From NCBI GenBank assembly GCA_020912385.1, contig CP087218.1, positions 1-64,000 of the forward strand: a DNA stretch of 64,000 bases. The letters run 5' to 3'. This document shows, piece by piece, positions 1-11,243 of the stretch. The notes below the pieces were generated by a model. The model worked only from the letters and a program-made list of their open reading frames with translations. It searched no databases and had not been told where the DNA came from. Each line of letters begins with the position of its first letter. Position 1 is the first letter of the stretch. The position numbers were made by a program, and so were the translations under genes. Origin of the DNA: Neofusicoccum parvum (lineage: Eukaryota > Ascomycota > Dothideomycetes > Botryosphaeriales > Botryosphaeriaceae).

Positions 1-134
1 CCTAACCCTAACCCTAACCCTAACCCTAACCCTAACCCTAACCCTAACCCTAACCCTAACCCTAACCCTAACCCTAACCCTAACCCTAACCCTAACCCTA
101 ACCCTAACCCTAACCCTAACCCTAACCCTAACCC
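1..134. repeat. Telomere, (CCCTAA)n array
   Basis: About 22 uninterrupted copies of the hexamer CCCTAA, C-rich strand reading 5'->3' from base 1, which is the orientation expected at a left chromosome end. The array breaks at about 134 into a degenerate sequence with telomere-like CTAACCC pieces. The hexamer is the standard repeat of filamentous ascomycetes. The window therefore starts at, or very close to, the physical chromosome end. Confidence 0.97.
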
Positions 135-880
135 AAATTACTAACCCTCACCCTAATCTAAAATTACTAACCCTCACCCTAGTCTAAAATTATCAACTCT
201 TATTCTACTTTTACTACCTCTATTTCTATTATATCTTTTACTTTCTTTCTATTTAATTTCTTCTCTTTTATACTCTTCTTCTTCTTCTTCTTCTACCTTC
301 CTTTATTTAGTTCTAGTTCTTCTAGTTCTTCTAAAATTCTACTTCTATTTCTAGTTCTAACTTTTAATTCTAGTTACTTCTACTTCTTTCTAGTTCTTCT
401 AGTTCTTCTAGTTCTTCTAATTTTATTTCTACTTCTACTTCTACTTCTACTTCTACTTCTACTTCTACTTCTACTTCTGGTTTTAACTCTAGTTTTAACT
501 CTAGTTTTAATTCTAGTTCTAGCTTTAATTCTAGTTCTAGTTCTAGTTCTAGTTCTAGTTTTTTTTTTAAAATCCATCTTTTACCTCTTCTATATATATT
601 ACTTAATATTCGTATTTAATTCCACTCAATTCTATTTATATAGTAATACTTATCCAGCTATTATTATTTCTAAAATAAACTGGTACTTACTATTTATTTA
701 TTTGTTTATTTATTTATTCATTTATTCTTTTTAAATCCATCTTTCTTATTTATTTCTACCTACTCTTTTTCAACTATTACTTCTTTCTCTATTAGTTCTA
801 AAATTTTACTAGCTCTCTCTACCTACTAGCTAGTCCTATCCATCTATTTCCATTAGCTCTATTACTTTCCTACCCCTCTT
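135..880. repeat. Subtelomeric spacer, outer module
   Basis: Begins with degenerate telomere-like units spaced by AAAATTACTAACCCTCACC, then becomes AT-rich low-complexity DNA made of TTCTAG and TTCTAC hexamers (about 300-560), followed by AT-rich unique sequence to about 880. The same order recurs at about 2150-3135, so this is one copy of a tandem subtelomeric module. Open frames here are translations of the hexamer repeat and are not genes. Confidence 0.85.
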
Positions 881-881
881 C

Positions 882-1787
882 CTACTCCTCTATTAAGCTC
901 TCCACCCTTCCTGTCAGCCATAAAAACTCTCGAGCCAAGTTATTGCTCTCAAGCTCGTCCTTCCTCCATGCCTGTCCAAGATATCCTAGTAGTCTATCTT
1001 TATCTTCATCTCCATCTCCATCTCCATCTCCATCTCCATCCTCTACCGCTGCCGCCACTGCCGCCGCTACCACTCCTCCTACTACTTCCTTCTCTCCTAG
1101 CCGTAACAACCACCTCTTCCACACCCTTTGATACCCGTGCTTGATCCCGTACAACGTACCAATCATCACCCCGAAGAACTGGCACTCGCTGCCCTGAACC
1201 TGCCGCCACCCCTGCCTACCATTACTCTCCCACCTGTTGCAGATTGCCTGTGGTACCCCGCAGCGAAAGCAGCCCGAGTACCTCTCAAACCTGATTCTTC
1301 CCTGCATCTCGCGCCTCTCCCCATCTGCCTGCCTACCCCGCTCTGTTGGACAGTGGCTAACACTGTGCTGGTCTTCCCTACCCGCTGCCTTGCACACTAA
1401 ACACACCCTCTTCCACCTCTGCAGCTTTCTCTGAAGCAGTTCTGCATCTGTATACACCTATTATGTCTGCCTGGCCTGCCTTACCCTTATTCCTACCTGC
1501 TGCTGCTGCTGCTGCCTTCGAAACTCCTACCTGTCTAATTCTCTTTATTACGTACTCTGCTCTTCCTTCCAACTTCCCTGCCGACTTTCCTGCTGATTTT
1601 CCTGCTGTATTCTCTACTGCTCTTCTTGCTACGTCCTCTGCTGCTCTCTTTACTACTGCTCCTACTACTACTGCTGCTTTCTTTACTGCTCCCTTTGCTG
1701 CTACTGCTCCTACTGCCACTACTGCTTTCTTTACTACTCCCTTTGCTGCGTCCTCTCCTGCTCTCTTTGCTGCTGCTGCTGCTCCCT

Positions 1788-1819
<32 letters not shown>

Positions 1820-2150
1820 AGTAGTGCTCCCTCTGCTGCTACTGCTACTGGTGCTCCCTCTACTGCTCCCTCTGCTACTCCCTCTACTACGTCCTCTCCT
1901 ACTCCCTTTCCTACTGTAGTTGCTGCTGCTCCCTCTGCTACATCCTCTCCTACTCCCTTTGCTATTACTGCTGCTAGTGCTTCCTCTACTACTAGTCCTG
2001 CTGCTATCCTAGCTGCTACTACTACCATCGTTGCCCTAAGCTGCTGCCAGTCCTACTACTATCCTGGCTACTACTACTACTACTGCTGCCGCTGCTGCCG
2101 CCACTGCTGCCACCGCCACTACCACCACTACCACTATATACATCACCCTC
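882..2150 (-). pseudogene. Truncated 3' copy of telomere-linked helicase gene (outer module)
   Basis: The minus-strand frame at 882-1457 encodes the cysteine-rich C-terminal region of the TLH family (CLVC, CFRCGVPQAICNRW), nearly identical to the inner copy at 3140-3655. Upstream, to about 2150, lies the Gln/Arg-rich microsatellite linker, here frame-slipped, after which homology ends at the telomere-like repeats. No helicase domain is present, so this is a 5'-truncated duplicate. It is informative because it keeps CAG (Gln) where the inner copy has TAG. Transcription is not excluded, but an intact protein is unlikely. Confidence 0.8.
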
Positions 2151-3135
2151 ACTCTACTCAAAATTACTAACCCTCACCCTACTCAAAATTACTAACCCTT
2201 ACCCTACTTAAAATTGCTAACCCTCATCCTACTCAAAATTACTATCCCTCACCCTACTCTTACTAACTGTTAAAAACTCCTATATTAAATTATTACTCTC
2301 TACTTTTAAATCTATTATTCTTCTTCTAGTTCTTTTAGTTCTAGTTTTAGTTCTACCTCTAGTTTTAACTCTAGTTCTAGTTCTAGTTCTAGTTCTAGTT
2401 CTAGTTCTAGTTCTAGTTCTAGTTCTAGTCTTAGTTTCTAATTCTAGTTTTAGTTCTAGTTCTTCTAATTCTAGTTCTACTTCTTCTAGTTCCTTCTAGT
2501 TTTTTTTTTTTTTTTTTTTTTTCTTTTTTAATTCTTCTAGTTCTTCTAGTTCCTTTAGTTCTACCTCTAGTTCTAGTCTTAATTTCTAATTCTAGTTTTA
2601 GTTTTAGTCCTTCTAATTCTTTTTTAATTCTTTTAGTTCTTCTAGTTCTTTTAATTCTAGTTCTACTTCTTCTAGTCCTTCTAGTTTTTTTTATTTTTTT
2701 TTTTTTTGTTTTTTTTAATTCTTCTAGTTCTTCTAGTTCTTCTAGTTCTTCTAGTTCTTCTAGTTCTTCTAGTTCTTCTAGTTCTTCTAGTTCTTCTAGT
2801 TCTTCTAGTTCTTCTAGTTCTTCTAATTCTACTTCTACTTCTAGTTTTAATTCAAGTTTTAATTCTAGTTCTACCTCTAGTTTCAACTCTAGTTTTAATT
2901 CTAGTCCTAGCTTTAATTCTAGTTCTAGTTCTTTTAAATCCATCTTTCACCTCTTTTATATATCACTTTATATCTGTATTCAATTCCATTTAATTCTACT
3001 CATATAGTACATCCAGTTATTATTATTCCTAAAAATCTATCTTTCTTGTTTATTCCTACTCTTTTCAACTATTACTCCTCTATTAGTTCCATCTTACTAG
3101 CTCTACCTACTAGCTAGCCCTATCTATCTATTAGC
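2151..3135. repeat. Subtelomeric spacer, inner module, with 9-bp satellite
   Basis: Starts with about five degenerate units of AAAATTACTAACCCTCACCCT (2156-2265). It then runs through TTCTAG arrays and poly-T tracts and contains a near-perfect TTCTTCTAG 9-mer array of about 13 units at 2716-2830. It mirrors the outer spacer at 135-880 but has longer arrays. The simple repeat gives spurious Glu/Leu-rich frames on both strands. Confidence 0.85.
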
Positions 3136-3139
3136 TTTA

Positions 3140-3655
3140 TTATCTCCCTACTCCTCTCTCCTCTATTAAGCTCTCCACCCTTCCTATCAGCCATAAAAAC
3201 TCCCGAGCCAAGTTATTACTCTCGAGCTCGTCCTTCCTCCATACCTGTCCAAGATATCCTAGTAGTCTATCTTTATCTTCATCTCTATCCTCTACCGCCG
3301 CCGCCGCTACTCCCGCTCCTACTACTTCCTCTCCTAGCCGTAATAACCACCTCTTCCACACCGTCTTATACCCGTGCTTGATCCCGTATAATATACCAAT
3401 CATCACCCCGAAGAACTGGCACTCGCTGCCATGAACCTGCCGCCACCCCTGCCTACCATTACTCTCCCACCTGTTGCAGATTGCCTGTGGTACCCCGCAG
3501 CGAAAGCAGCCCGAGTACCTCTCAAACCTGATTCTTCCCTGCATCTCGCGCCTCTCCCCATCCGCCTGCCTACCCCGCTCTGTTGGACAGTGGCTAACAC
3601 TGTGCTGGTCTTCCCTGCCCGCTGCCTTGCACACCAAACACACCCCCTTCCACCT
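3140..3655 (-). pseudogene. C-terminal segment of TLH downstream of the nonsense codon
   Basis: This is the same frame as the helicase ORF that stops at 3656-3658 and continues it by about 171 codons after the TAG. It encodes a cysteine/histidine-rich tail (CLVCK, SVSHC, CFRCGVPQAICNRW, then an aromatic-basic stretch), conserved in the outer fragment at 882-1457. Unless the stop is read through or the call is an assembly error, this tail is lost from the protein. The altered codon is CAG in the outer copy, so the change is a C-to-T transition. Confidence 0.8.
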
Positions 3656-6600
3656 CTACAGCTTTCTCTGAAGCAGTTCTGCATCCGCATACACCTGTTG
3701 TGTCTGCCTGGCCTGCCTTACCCTTATTCCTACCTGCTGCTGCTGCTGCCTTTGAAACTCCTGCCTATCTAATTCTCTTTGTTGCGTACTCTGCTCTTCC
3801 TCCTGCTGTCTTTCCTGCCGACTTTCCTGCCGACTTTCCCGCTGATTTTCCTGCTGCTTCTCTCTTTGCTGCTGTCGTATCCTCTGCTGCTGCTCTCTTT
3901 GCTGCTGATTTTCCTGCTGCCGCATCCTCTGCTGCTGCTCTCTTTGCTGCTGCTCCCTCCACTGCTGCCCCTGCTGCCGCTGCTGGTACTGGTCTACCCT
4001 CTGTTCTTCCTCTACCTCCCTGTCTACCTCTTCCACCTCATCTACCTCTTCCATCTCATCTACCTCCTCTACCTCCTCCTCCTTATTATTATCATCATTA
4101 TCATCATCCGTGATCTCTCGCCTAGACTCCCTGCTCCTTCTACAAAAATCACACTTTTCTTCCCCCTCCTCCTGCCTGCATTCTATCCGCCTAAAACTAC
4201 CATCTAAAAACTCGTCCATCACCGTTCTCCTACACAGTCCCCCATCCAGATACTGCCTTACCAGCCGGTCATCGCTCTTCTCCCCCCCCTGAACCATCAC
4301 TGCTCTGCTGGCCAGTCCATCCCTTCCCGCCCTGCCGCTCTCCTGCGCGTAGTCCAGAAAATCCCGCGGCTCATCCGTGTGGATGATGAGCCTGATGCCT
4401 GGAATGTCAATCCCCATGCCCAGCGCGCTGGTGGCCACCACTACACGCACCACTCCCGCCTTGAAGTCCTCTAGCACCTCCTTCTTCCTAGCTTCTGACA
4501 TCTTGCTGTAAAATGCCTCGCACTGGAACAGCCCTGCGTCCACCAAGCTCTTCACCCTGGTCACTGTGTTGCAGTAGATGACCACCTTTCCTTCCACCGT
4601 TGCCTGTAGTTCCTCTTCCACCATCTCTTCTATTTTCCTATTCTGCGCCTCCTTCCCTCCTTGTCTTCCTCGCCATCCTCCCCCTCTCCCTCCTCCCCCT
4701 CCTCTCCCTCCTCTCCCTCCTCTCCCTCCTCTCCCTCCTCTCCCTCCTCTCCCTCCTCCATTCTCCACCTCCACCTCCAACTCCACCCCCACCACCTGGT
4801 AGCTGATGTTTCTGCGGGTAGTGACCGCCCTGAACACCACCACCTCGGCCGCAGTCCAGCCCATCCTGCGCCACAGCTCCGCCTCTTTGCTGGGTGGCAG
4901 CGTCGCTGTGAGCAGAACCATCTGCGTTTCTGCCGCCATGAGCTTCCCCAGCTGCTGCAGCTGCTTGCGGAAGTCCACCTGGTCGTTCAGCACCACGTGG
5001 CACTCGTCGATGATGATCCTGTCCAGCTGCCTCATCGCCCTGAGCCGGTTCAAAAACGTCATGAACTCGTCGCTCAGTGCTGCCTCTGGCGTGACCAGCA
5101 CGATGGACTCCGCGTCTGGTGGCCGCCTCGCCTCCCATTCTGCACAGCTGATGCCCAGCTTGCTGCAGCGCTCTTTCATGTCCGCTCGCAGCGCGATGAG
5201 CGGTACCACCACCACCGTTGTTCCTCCTGGCTCCGTCCAAGCCGGCAGCATGAACAAGATGCTTTTCCCAGCCCCAGTCGGCATCACTGCCACCACCGGG
5301 CTCACTCCAGCCTGGATGGCGGTCACCGCCTCTTCCTGGATGCTGCGGAACTCGGCTTCCTTTCCCATCAATCTTTGCAGCTGCTCCTTCACGTTGGCCC
5401 TCTTCAGCCTTGCCCAGCGGTCCAGCCGCTCCTCGTCAGCGTCATCCTCAAACGGGCAGCGCTTCCTCTTCCTGGAAGCAGCCGGTTCCTGGCTTTTAAA
5501 TGCCGACTGGAAGCCCAAGAAGCGGTGCCAGTCGGTACTGGAAGCACGGAACAGCAGCCTCTTCTCCGCCACCACACCTGCCTGCTCCATCATCCCACGC
5601 GCGTAGATCAAGCCTGCAGTGTGGGAAGTATGTCCTGCCTGGGCGTCTGCAATGGCTGCTGCTGCCCGGTCTTCTCCCACCTCCATCTGCTGCTGCTCCT
5701 GCTCATTCCCATTCTCTCCCCCCTCCTCGTCTACCCTGAACGCGCTGGAGCCGCGCATGAACCGCCTGCTGATGCCGATAGCGACGTCCCTGTACGCCCT
5801 GACCGTCAGCTCCTGGCCTAAGCCGATCCTGCTCTCCTTCTTCATCGCCTCCCTCATGCGCTCCGTCGTCCACCTCTTCTCCCCCGCCTCCGCCGGCCAC
5901 ATGTGGGCTGAGATCTGCTCGCTCCCACGTACTGCTGCCAGCATGCGCTGGTGGAATGGCAAGACTAGCCATAGATACCACACCACCAGCTCGCCCACCT
6001 CCCTGGGCAGATACCTGTGGATCACCTTGACATCCCCGGACATGGCGTAGCCCTTGTGGTAGCGCGTGACGAACACAACCAGCCCATCCTCCACGAAGAT
6101 GTTGCGGTGCCCTCCCTTGGCCGTATTGCTATGCCTGATGCTGAGAATCTCCGGCCCTCTTGCCGGCTGTCCACCGGTAATGTGCATCAGCAGTAGCAGC
6201 TTCTCCCTAAACTCGGCCACCTGCGCTGCATATGCATCTACCGCCTGCCTGCTGATGCCTGAGCTCGCGTTTTCCCTGGTGAACCTCTTCCTCGCAGCAG
6301 TGATTCCCATGATCCTGTTGAACAACCAAGTGTTCCCGTCTGCTGGCAGCCTGGTGCGCTGGTCCTGCAGAAAGCTCCACCCTCTGCGCTCCTCAGCTGG
6401 GTTGTCCCTGATGGAATGCCACGGCACTGCTAGCACGTCCATTTCCCTATGCTCTTTCTTGTGGCTGCTGTAGCCGCCAAACAGCAGCTCCTGGAGCAGC
6501 AGCTGGCGAGTGTCGTTCAGCAAGCCGTGCACCATGCCCCTGAACTTGGCCATGGTGAACTGGATGCCCTGGTACAGCAGCTGCTCCCGCCCATTCCATC

Positions 6601-8504
6601 CCACATGGCCCTTGGTGGTGGTGTTGTAGTGGATCTTCATCCCGTAAGTGCGCAGATCCAGTATCCACTGCATGGGACTGTGGCTGCCTCGGATCATGAA
6701 GCTGTCCATCATCTTGGTCACCAGCTCTAAGCAGCTCATCTTCATCTGGCTGCGCTGGCTGCGCTGGCTGCGCTGGCTGCGCTGGCTGCGCCCACTGCTG
6801 TCCCTGGCGCTGCCCTGGCCGCTGTTCCTGCTGCTGCCCTGGCCGCTGCTGGTCCTGCTGCTGGCGCTATCCTGGCCACTGCTGTCCTGGCCACTGCTGC
6901 TCTGGCCGGCGCTGCCCTGGCTGCTACTGCTCCTGCCGCCCTGGCTGCGCCCGCTGCGCCCACTGCTGTCCCTGGCGCTGCCCTGGCCGCTGTTCCTGCT
7001 GCTGTCCTGGCCACTGCTGCTCTGGCCGGCGCTGCCCTGGCCGGCGCTGCCCTGGCCGGCGCTGCTCCTGCCGCCCTGGCTGCTGCTGCTCCTGCCGCCC
7101 TGGCTGCTACTGCTGCTGCTACTGCTGCTGCCGCCAGCATCGCCTCCACCATAACCGCCAGCGCCGTCCTCCTCCTCCTCCTCCTCCTCCTCCTCCTCCT
7201 CCTCCTCCTCCTCCTTCTCAAAGTCCCATGCGCTGCCCCCACTGCTAAACTCCTCCCTACCATCCTCCTCCCCTTCTGCTGCTGCTGCTGCTGCTGCTGC
7301 TGGACCCGCCATCTCCAGCGCCTTCTGCACCACCATGAAGCGCCCCACCTTGATGATGGCCGACAGAATCGCCGTGTACAGACCCGGCTCCCTCCAGCCG
7401 GTGGGCGTGACCCCCTGCACCGCCAGAGCGCAGACCAGAGCGCTGTCGTACTCGCGCTGCGTGATCCTCTGGTTCAGCAGTTCAATGCAAAAGTCCAAGC
7501 ACGCCTTCTGGATCCCGGACAGCTTTGGTGGCAGCTGCTGCTGCTGCTGCTCTTCTAAACCAGCTCCTTCTTCTTCTTCATTATCATCATCATCATCACC
7601 ATCACTTCTTCCTCCCTCTTCTTCCTCGCTTTCTTCTTTATCTCTTCCTCCCCCTTTCCCTTCTTCTTGCTTCTTTACAGCTTGCTCTGCCTCCTCCATC
7701 AGCCTGGTGAATGCCCTGGACTGCCTGCGGGTGAACCTGTACTCTGGGCTTCTCCAGTCATGCTCCTGCTGCGTCCTGACGAAGAACATCAGCACCTGCT
7801 TCCACGCCCTCGACCTGTCCGCGACCGCGTTTTCCTCCATGTACGGCTGCAGCGGGTGGTACCGGTTCTGGTGCTTCTCCGTCCTCATCAGCTCCATGCG
7901 GATGAATATGCCGACCTGCTGGGTCACCGCCTGCTGGCCGATGCGCGCAACCTCGTCCATGGCTTTCCAGATGGCCGCTGCCGCCGGCTCCTCCTCCTCC
8001 TCTGGCCTGTCCGGGTTGGCGTTGGGCTCCTCAACCGACGCTAGCAGATCGTCGCGGTCCAGCCGCGCCAGATACGGCAGCCACTGCGTCCTGTCCAGCC
8101 ACGGGCTGACCTCGTCCTTCTCTCCTTCCTCGATGGTGGCCCGGGCCCGCTTCTCCAGCTCCTCCCAGTTCTGGTTCGCCTTGTTCCACGCCTGCTGCCA
8201 CAGCTGCTCCCCTCCTCCCTCCCCTCTCTCCCCTCCCTCCTGGGCGGGCTGCGCCTGGTCCTCCTGCTGCGCTTGCTCCTCTGGCTGGCACACTTCAAAG
8301 TACTGCGAGCCGTGGAAGGTGGGGAAGAAGCGCTGGCAGTAGACCTGCTTTACCGCCTCTTGGAACCTCTTATTCAACCCCTCTTCCACCATCCTGCTCT
8401 GCCGGCCTTTGCCTCCTCCAATCGACCATCCGTGCTCGGTGCGCCAGTGCTCTTTCATCATCCTTTCATTCCTGCAGACGTACTGGCAGCTGCTACTATT
8501 ACTG

Positions 8505-8550
<46 letters not shown>

Positions 8551-8821
8551 GGTCCTTCTGGCACAGCAGCCCGTCCTTGAACAGTGGCAGCTCTGTGACG
8601 GGCCGTTGCACCCGGGCTGGCACTTCCAGCTCGCTCGAGAATGCAATCAAGCCATGCCAGCTTCTAACCTCACCACCGACCAGCTCCGCCTGCTTCCGGC
8701 CCATCCGGTGGTGTTTCCCCCGCAGATGGCCTTCCACCTGGTCCGGCCAGACGGCGTGCCGGCACTCCCTGCAGATCGCGAGCCGGTATTCCGCCTGGTG
8801 ATAAAAGTACGCTGTCGCCAT
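3656..8821 (-). CDS. TLH: Telomere-linked RecQ-type helicase (TLH family)
   Basis: Single-exon ORF of 1,721 aa reading toward the telomere. An N-terminal zinc-finger-like region (C17, C20, H32, H37; a second CxxxC...H...H set near residues 112-131) resembles the OrsD/DUF3505 module of fungal TLHs. A central conserved region of unknown function follows. The helicase core lies in the C-terminal third: motif I MPTGAGKS near residue 1180, DECH near 1272, TATLPP, and motif VI QESGRAGRDG near 1494. An RGG repeat sits between the two RecA lobes. Ser, Glu and Gln/Arg runs come from trinucleotide repeats. It is the usual subtelomeric gene of several fungi, proposed to act in telomere maintenance or rescue; that role is family knowledge, not shown here. 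The frame ends at a premature TAG, and another 171 codons lie in frame beyond it. ATG at 8821 is chosen because the zinc-finger motif follows immediately. Confidence 0.88.
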
Positions 8822-9240
8822 TTGGTGCGCTAGCTAGTATTGTCTTGCTAATACTGAAAGTTGCTAGAGAGAATGATGCTGGTGTGAGAAAGCTCGTAAA
8901 TGCTGCTGCTACTACTACTGCTACCGCCGCTGCTGCCGCCGCCGCCGCACGGATCACCCTTACCCCATCAAAAAACCTCAACCCTAACCCTACTCTTACC
9001 CCAAGTGGCTGGTTTTCTCACGACGCAGCGGTCGGATTTTAAGGTGGCTCATATAAAAAGTGGTCGCAGAGCCACGCTTGGAAATCTGACCGAGTGTAGA
9101 CTCGATCCGAGCACCTCGCTCCAAATCCAGTGCGGTAAATCCAGTGCGGTGCGCGTCCAGCCCACCCGACGATTCTTTCCCACACAATCTAAATCCAGCG
9201 CGGTCGCGCTGGATTTGCGTCTTTCGGTTAGGGATAGAAA
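8822..9240. promoter_or_regulatory. TLH upstream region with short interstitial telomeric motif
   Basis: About 420 bp between the TLH start and the RIP-saturated transposon. It holds a GCT/GCC trinucleotide run (8900-8945), then a short telomere-like stretch, ACCCTAACCCTA, near 8980-8999. Two TCCAGTGCGGT repeats (9126-9150) and a related TCCAGCGCGGT (about 9194) follow. The direct repeats could be regulatory, but nothing in the sequence proves it. Base composition changes abruptly at about 9240, marking the edge of the module. Confidence 0.45.
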
Positions 9241-11243
9241 ATAGATACTAGACTCTAAGCCACTATAAATAAGAATTATTTAAGAGATATATAACTTCCC
9301 TCTCTTAGTATATTCTAGACATATCTAAATAGTCTCTCTCGTAGTAAGGCATTTCTTCTAGCTAGAATTTATTAATAATATCTAGAGGTTCTACCGGAAC
9401 TATAATATCTATAGAAGGACTAAGGTCTAGAGAGATAAGAAGTAAGAGCTACTTAAGCCGTTACTAGTACTAAGCTATTAATAGAGAAAGATCTCTATTA
9501 ACTTTACTAGGCTACTACTATCTAGTAATAGTTATAAAATACTTATAGTAATAACCGACCGCCTAGGAAAAGGAGTAATCCTTAAGGCCTACCTAAATAC
9601 TAAAATAGAAACTATTATAAGGCTATTTATTAGATACTTCTACTAGAATTATAGTGTCCTAGTAGTAATCGTATCTAATAGAGGAATATAATTTATAAGC
9701 CTTCTTTAGCAACGTATTTATTAACTACTTAAGATTAAGAGATATATCTTAACAGCCTACTACCCCTAAATAGATAGATTAATAGAAAGAATAAACACTA
9801 AAGTAGTAAGAAAACTCGTATTATTTATAGATTACTACTAGTAAGACTAGGCGGACTAGTTACTAATTATTCAACTAGCCCTTAATAGAAGAATATTAAT
9901 AATAACTTAGGTAAGTCTCTTCTTCCTCTCCTATAGGTTTCACCTTAAGCCACTAGAACTACTTAAGGATATTCAACCTAATAACCCCTATAGAGACTCC
10001 CTAGTAGTAAGAGCGGAGGTAATTATAGCTAAGATTAAAGAAGTTATAGACTAGGCGTAGATATCTATAGTAGAGGCTTAATAGGAATAAGAGAGGTAAG
10101 CTAACTAGTAGAGAAATCCTTTACCTATATATAAAGTAAGTAATAAGGTCTAGCTACACCTATAGAACCTAAAGACGGATAGGCTAAGTAAGAAACTTAA
10201 TAATAAGATAGTAAAATTTACTATTATTAAGGTAGTTAGATCTTATAACTATAAACTAGATATTTCTAGAGTAGTATATAATATCTTCTATATAGACCTC
10301 CTCCGGCCGGTAGGAATGAACCTACTACTAAGCTAAGTATAGGACGACTATTAATCCCTACTAGTCTAAGTAGACGGCTAGGACGAATAAATAGTAGAGA
10401 TAATCCTAGGTAAGAGAATAGTAAAAAGATTAGGTTAATAAAGGCGCTAGCTATAGTATTAAGTTAAATAGAAAGGATATACTTAGCTAATATAGAAACC
10501 TATATTAGTACTAAAGGATACAGTAGCGCTGAACTCCTACCTAGAATAAAGAAACTAGTAATAAACCCTATAGAAACTCTAGCACTAAGATTAAACTAAT
10601 AGGTAACTAAATAAGAACTAGTAGTGAGTAAAAAAACAAGCGGTTTAGCCTAGCTAAAGCTAAGCCTAATCTAGATAATATTAATTCTTCCTATAAACCA
10701 GTAGTAAACTATAAGACGATAGTACTAGGTTACCTAATTAGATATTATAGACTACTAGATAGAATTTACTAGTACTAGAGAACCTTCTTCCTATTAATAG
10801 ATAGGCCCTTAATTTAATAGCTAGTTAATAAGTCTATAATAGCCTATTAACTAAGAGATATTACTACCTTAATATAATATACTACCGTCGTATACTACTA
10901 GTCAGCTAAGTTTCTAACTACGCTATATAGCTATTTAATATTAAAGTCCTTTGCTTTTTCACCTTATATATCCCTTTATAATAGAAGAAGATCCGCCCCT
11001 ACTAAGAATTAAACCTGATACTGTCTAAAAACAGAAAGAGAGGAAGGGAGAGAAGAGAGTAATATTAGAGTCTAAAGTCTTAAGAGAAGCCTTAGAGAAT
11101 TATTAATAGTTATATAATACTAAGCTTTCTTTATATTTAAGTTCTCTTCTTTATTCTTCTTCTTTTTCTTCTCTTTAAGTCTTAGCTTAATGTATATAGC
11201 GTAATAAACCTTTTAGTAATCATCCTAAGGTTGAGCCCTAATA
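9241..11243 (+). mobile_element. RIP-degraded Ty3/gypsy chromovirus remnant (integrase to 3' LTR)
   Basis: CA and TG dinucleotides are nearly absent and TA is abundant, the RIP signature. Reading through the many stops, the plus strand shows an integrase core (VSDRGTQF-like, TAYHPQTDGSTER-like) near 9540-9800 and a chromodomain-like segment near 10440-10560. A polypurine tract (about 11028-11070) precedes a decayed 3' LTR at 11073-11243. That LTR matches the intact solo LTR at 17173-17356. The 5' half, including RT, protease, gag and 5' LTR, is absent, apparently cut off at about 9240 where the subtelomeric module begins. Confidence 0.75.
11073..11243 (+). repeat. Decayed 3' LTR (family A)
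   Basis: Follows a purine-rich tract. Starts TATTAGAGTC and ends CCTAATA, which are the C-to-T/G-to-A mutated forms of the TGTTAGAGTC...CTGACA ends of the LTR at 17173-17356. No target duplication is recognisable. Confidence 0.65.

Noticed and set aside
380..577. Arg/Thr-rich open frame in the outer spacer
   Set aside because: It is only a translation of the TTCTAG/TTCTAC hexamer repeat; no conserved domain and repeat-driven composition.
2716..2830. Regular short tandem repeat that might suggest a CRISPR-like array
   Set aside because: Units are contiguous 9-mers without unique spacers in a eukaryotic subtelomere; simple satellite.
2431..2993. Glu/Leu-rich and Leu/Val-rich frames on both strands
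   Set aside because: Arise from the 9-bp TTCTTCTAG satellite and related repeats, equally open on both strands; not genes.
4661..5821. 386-aa plus-strand frame, with other long frames at 4806-5606 and 7335-8342
   Set aside because: Shadow frames opposite the GC-rich helicase ORF; they lack domains while the minus strand carries complete helicase motifs.
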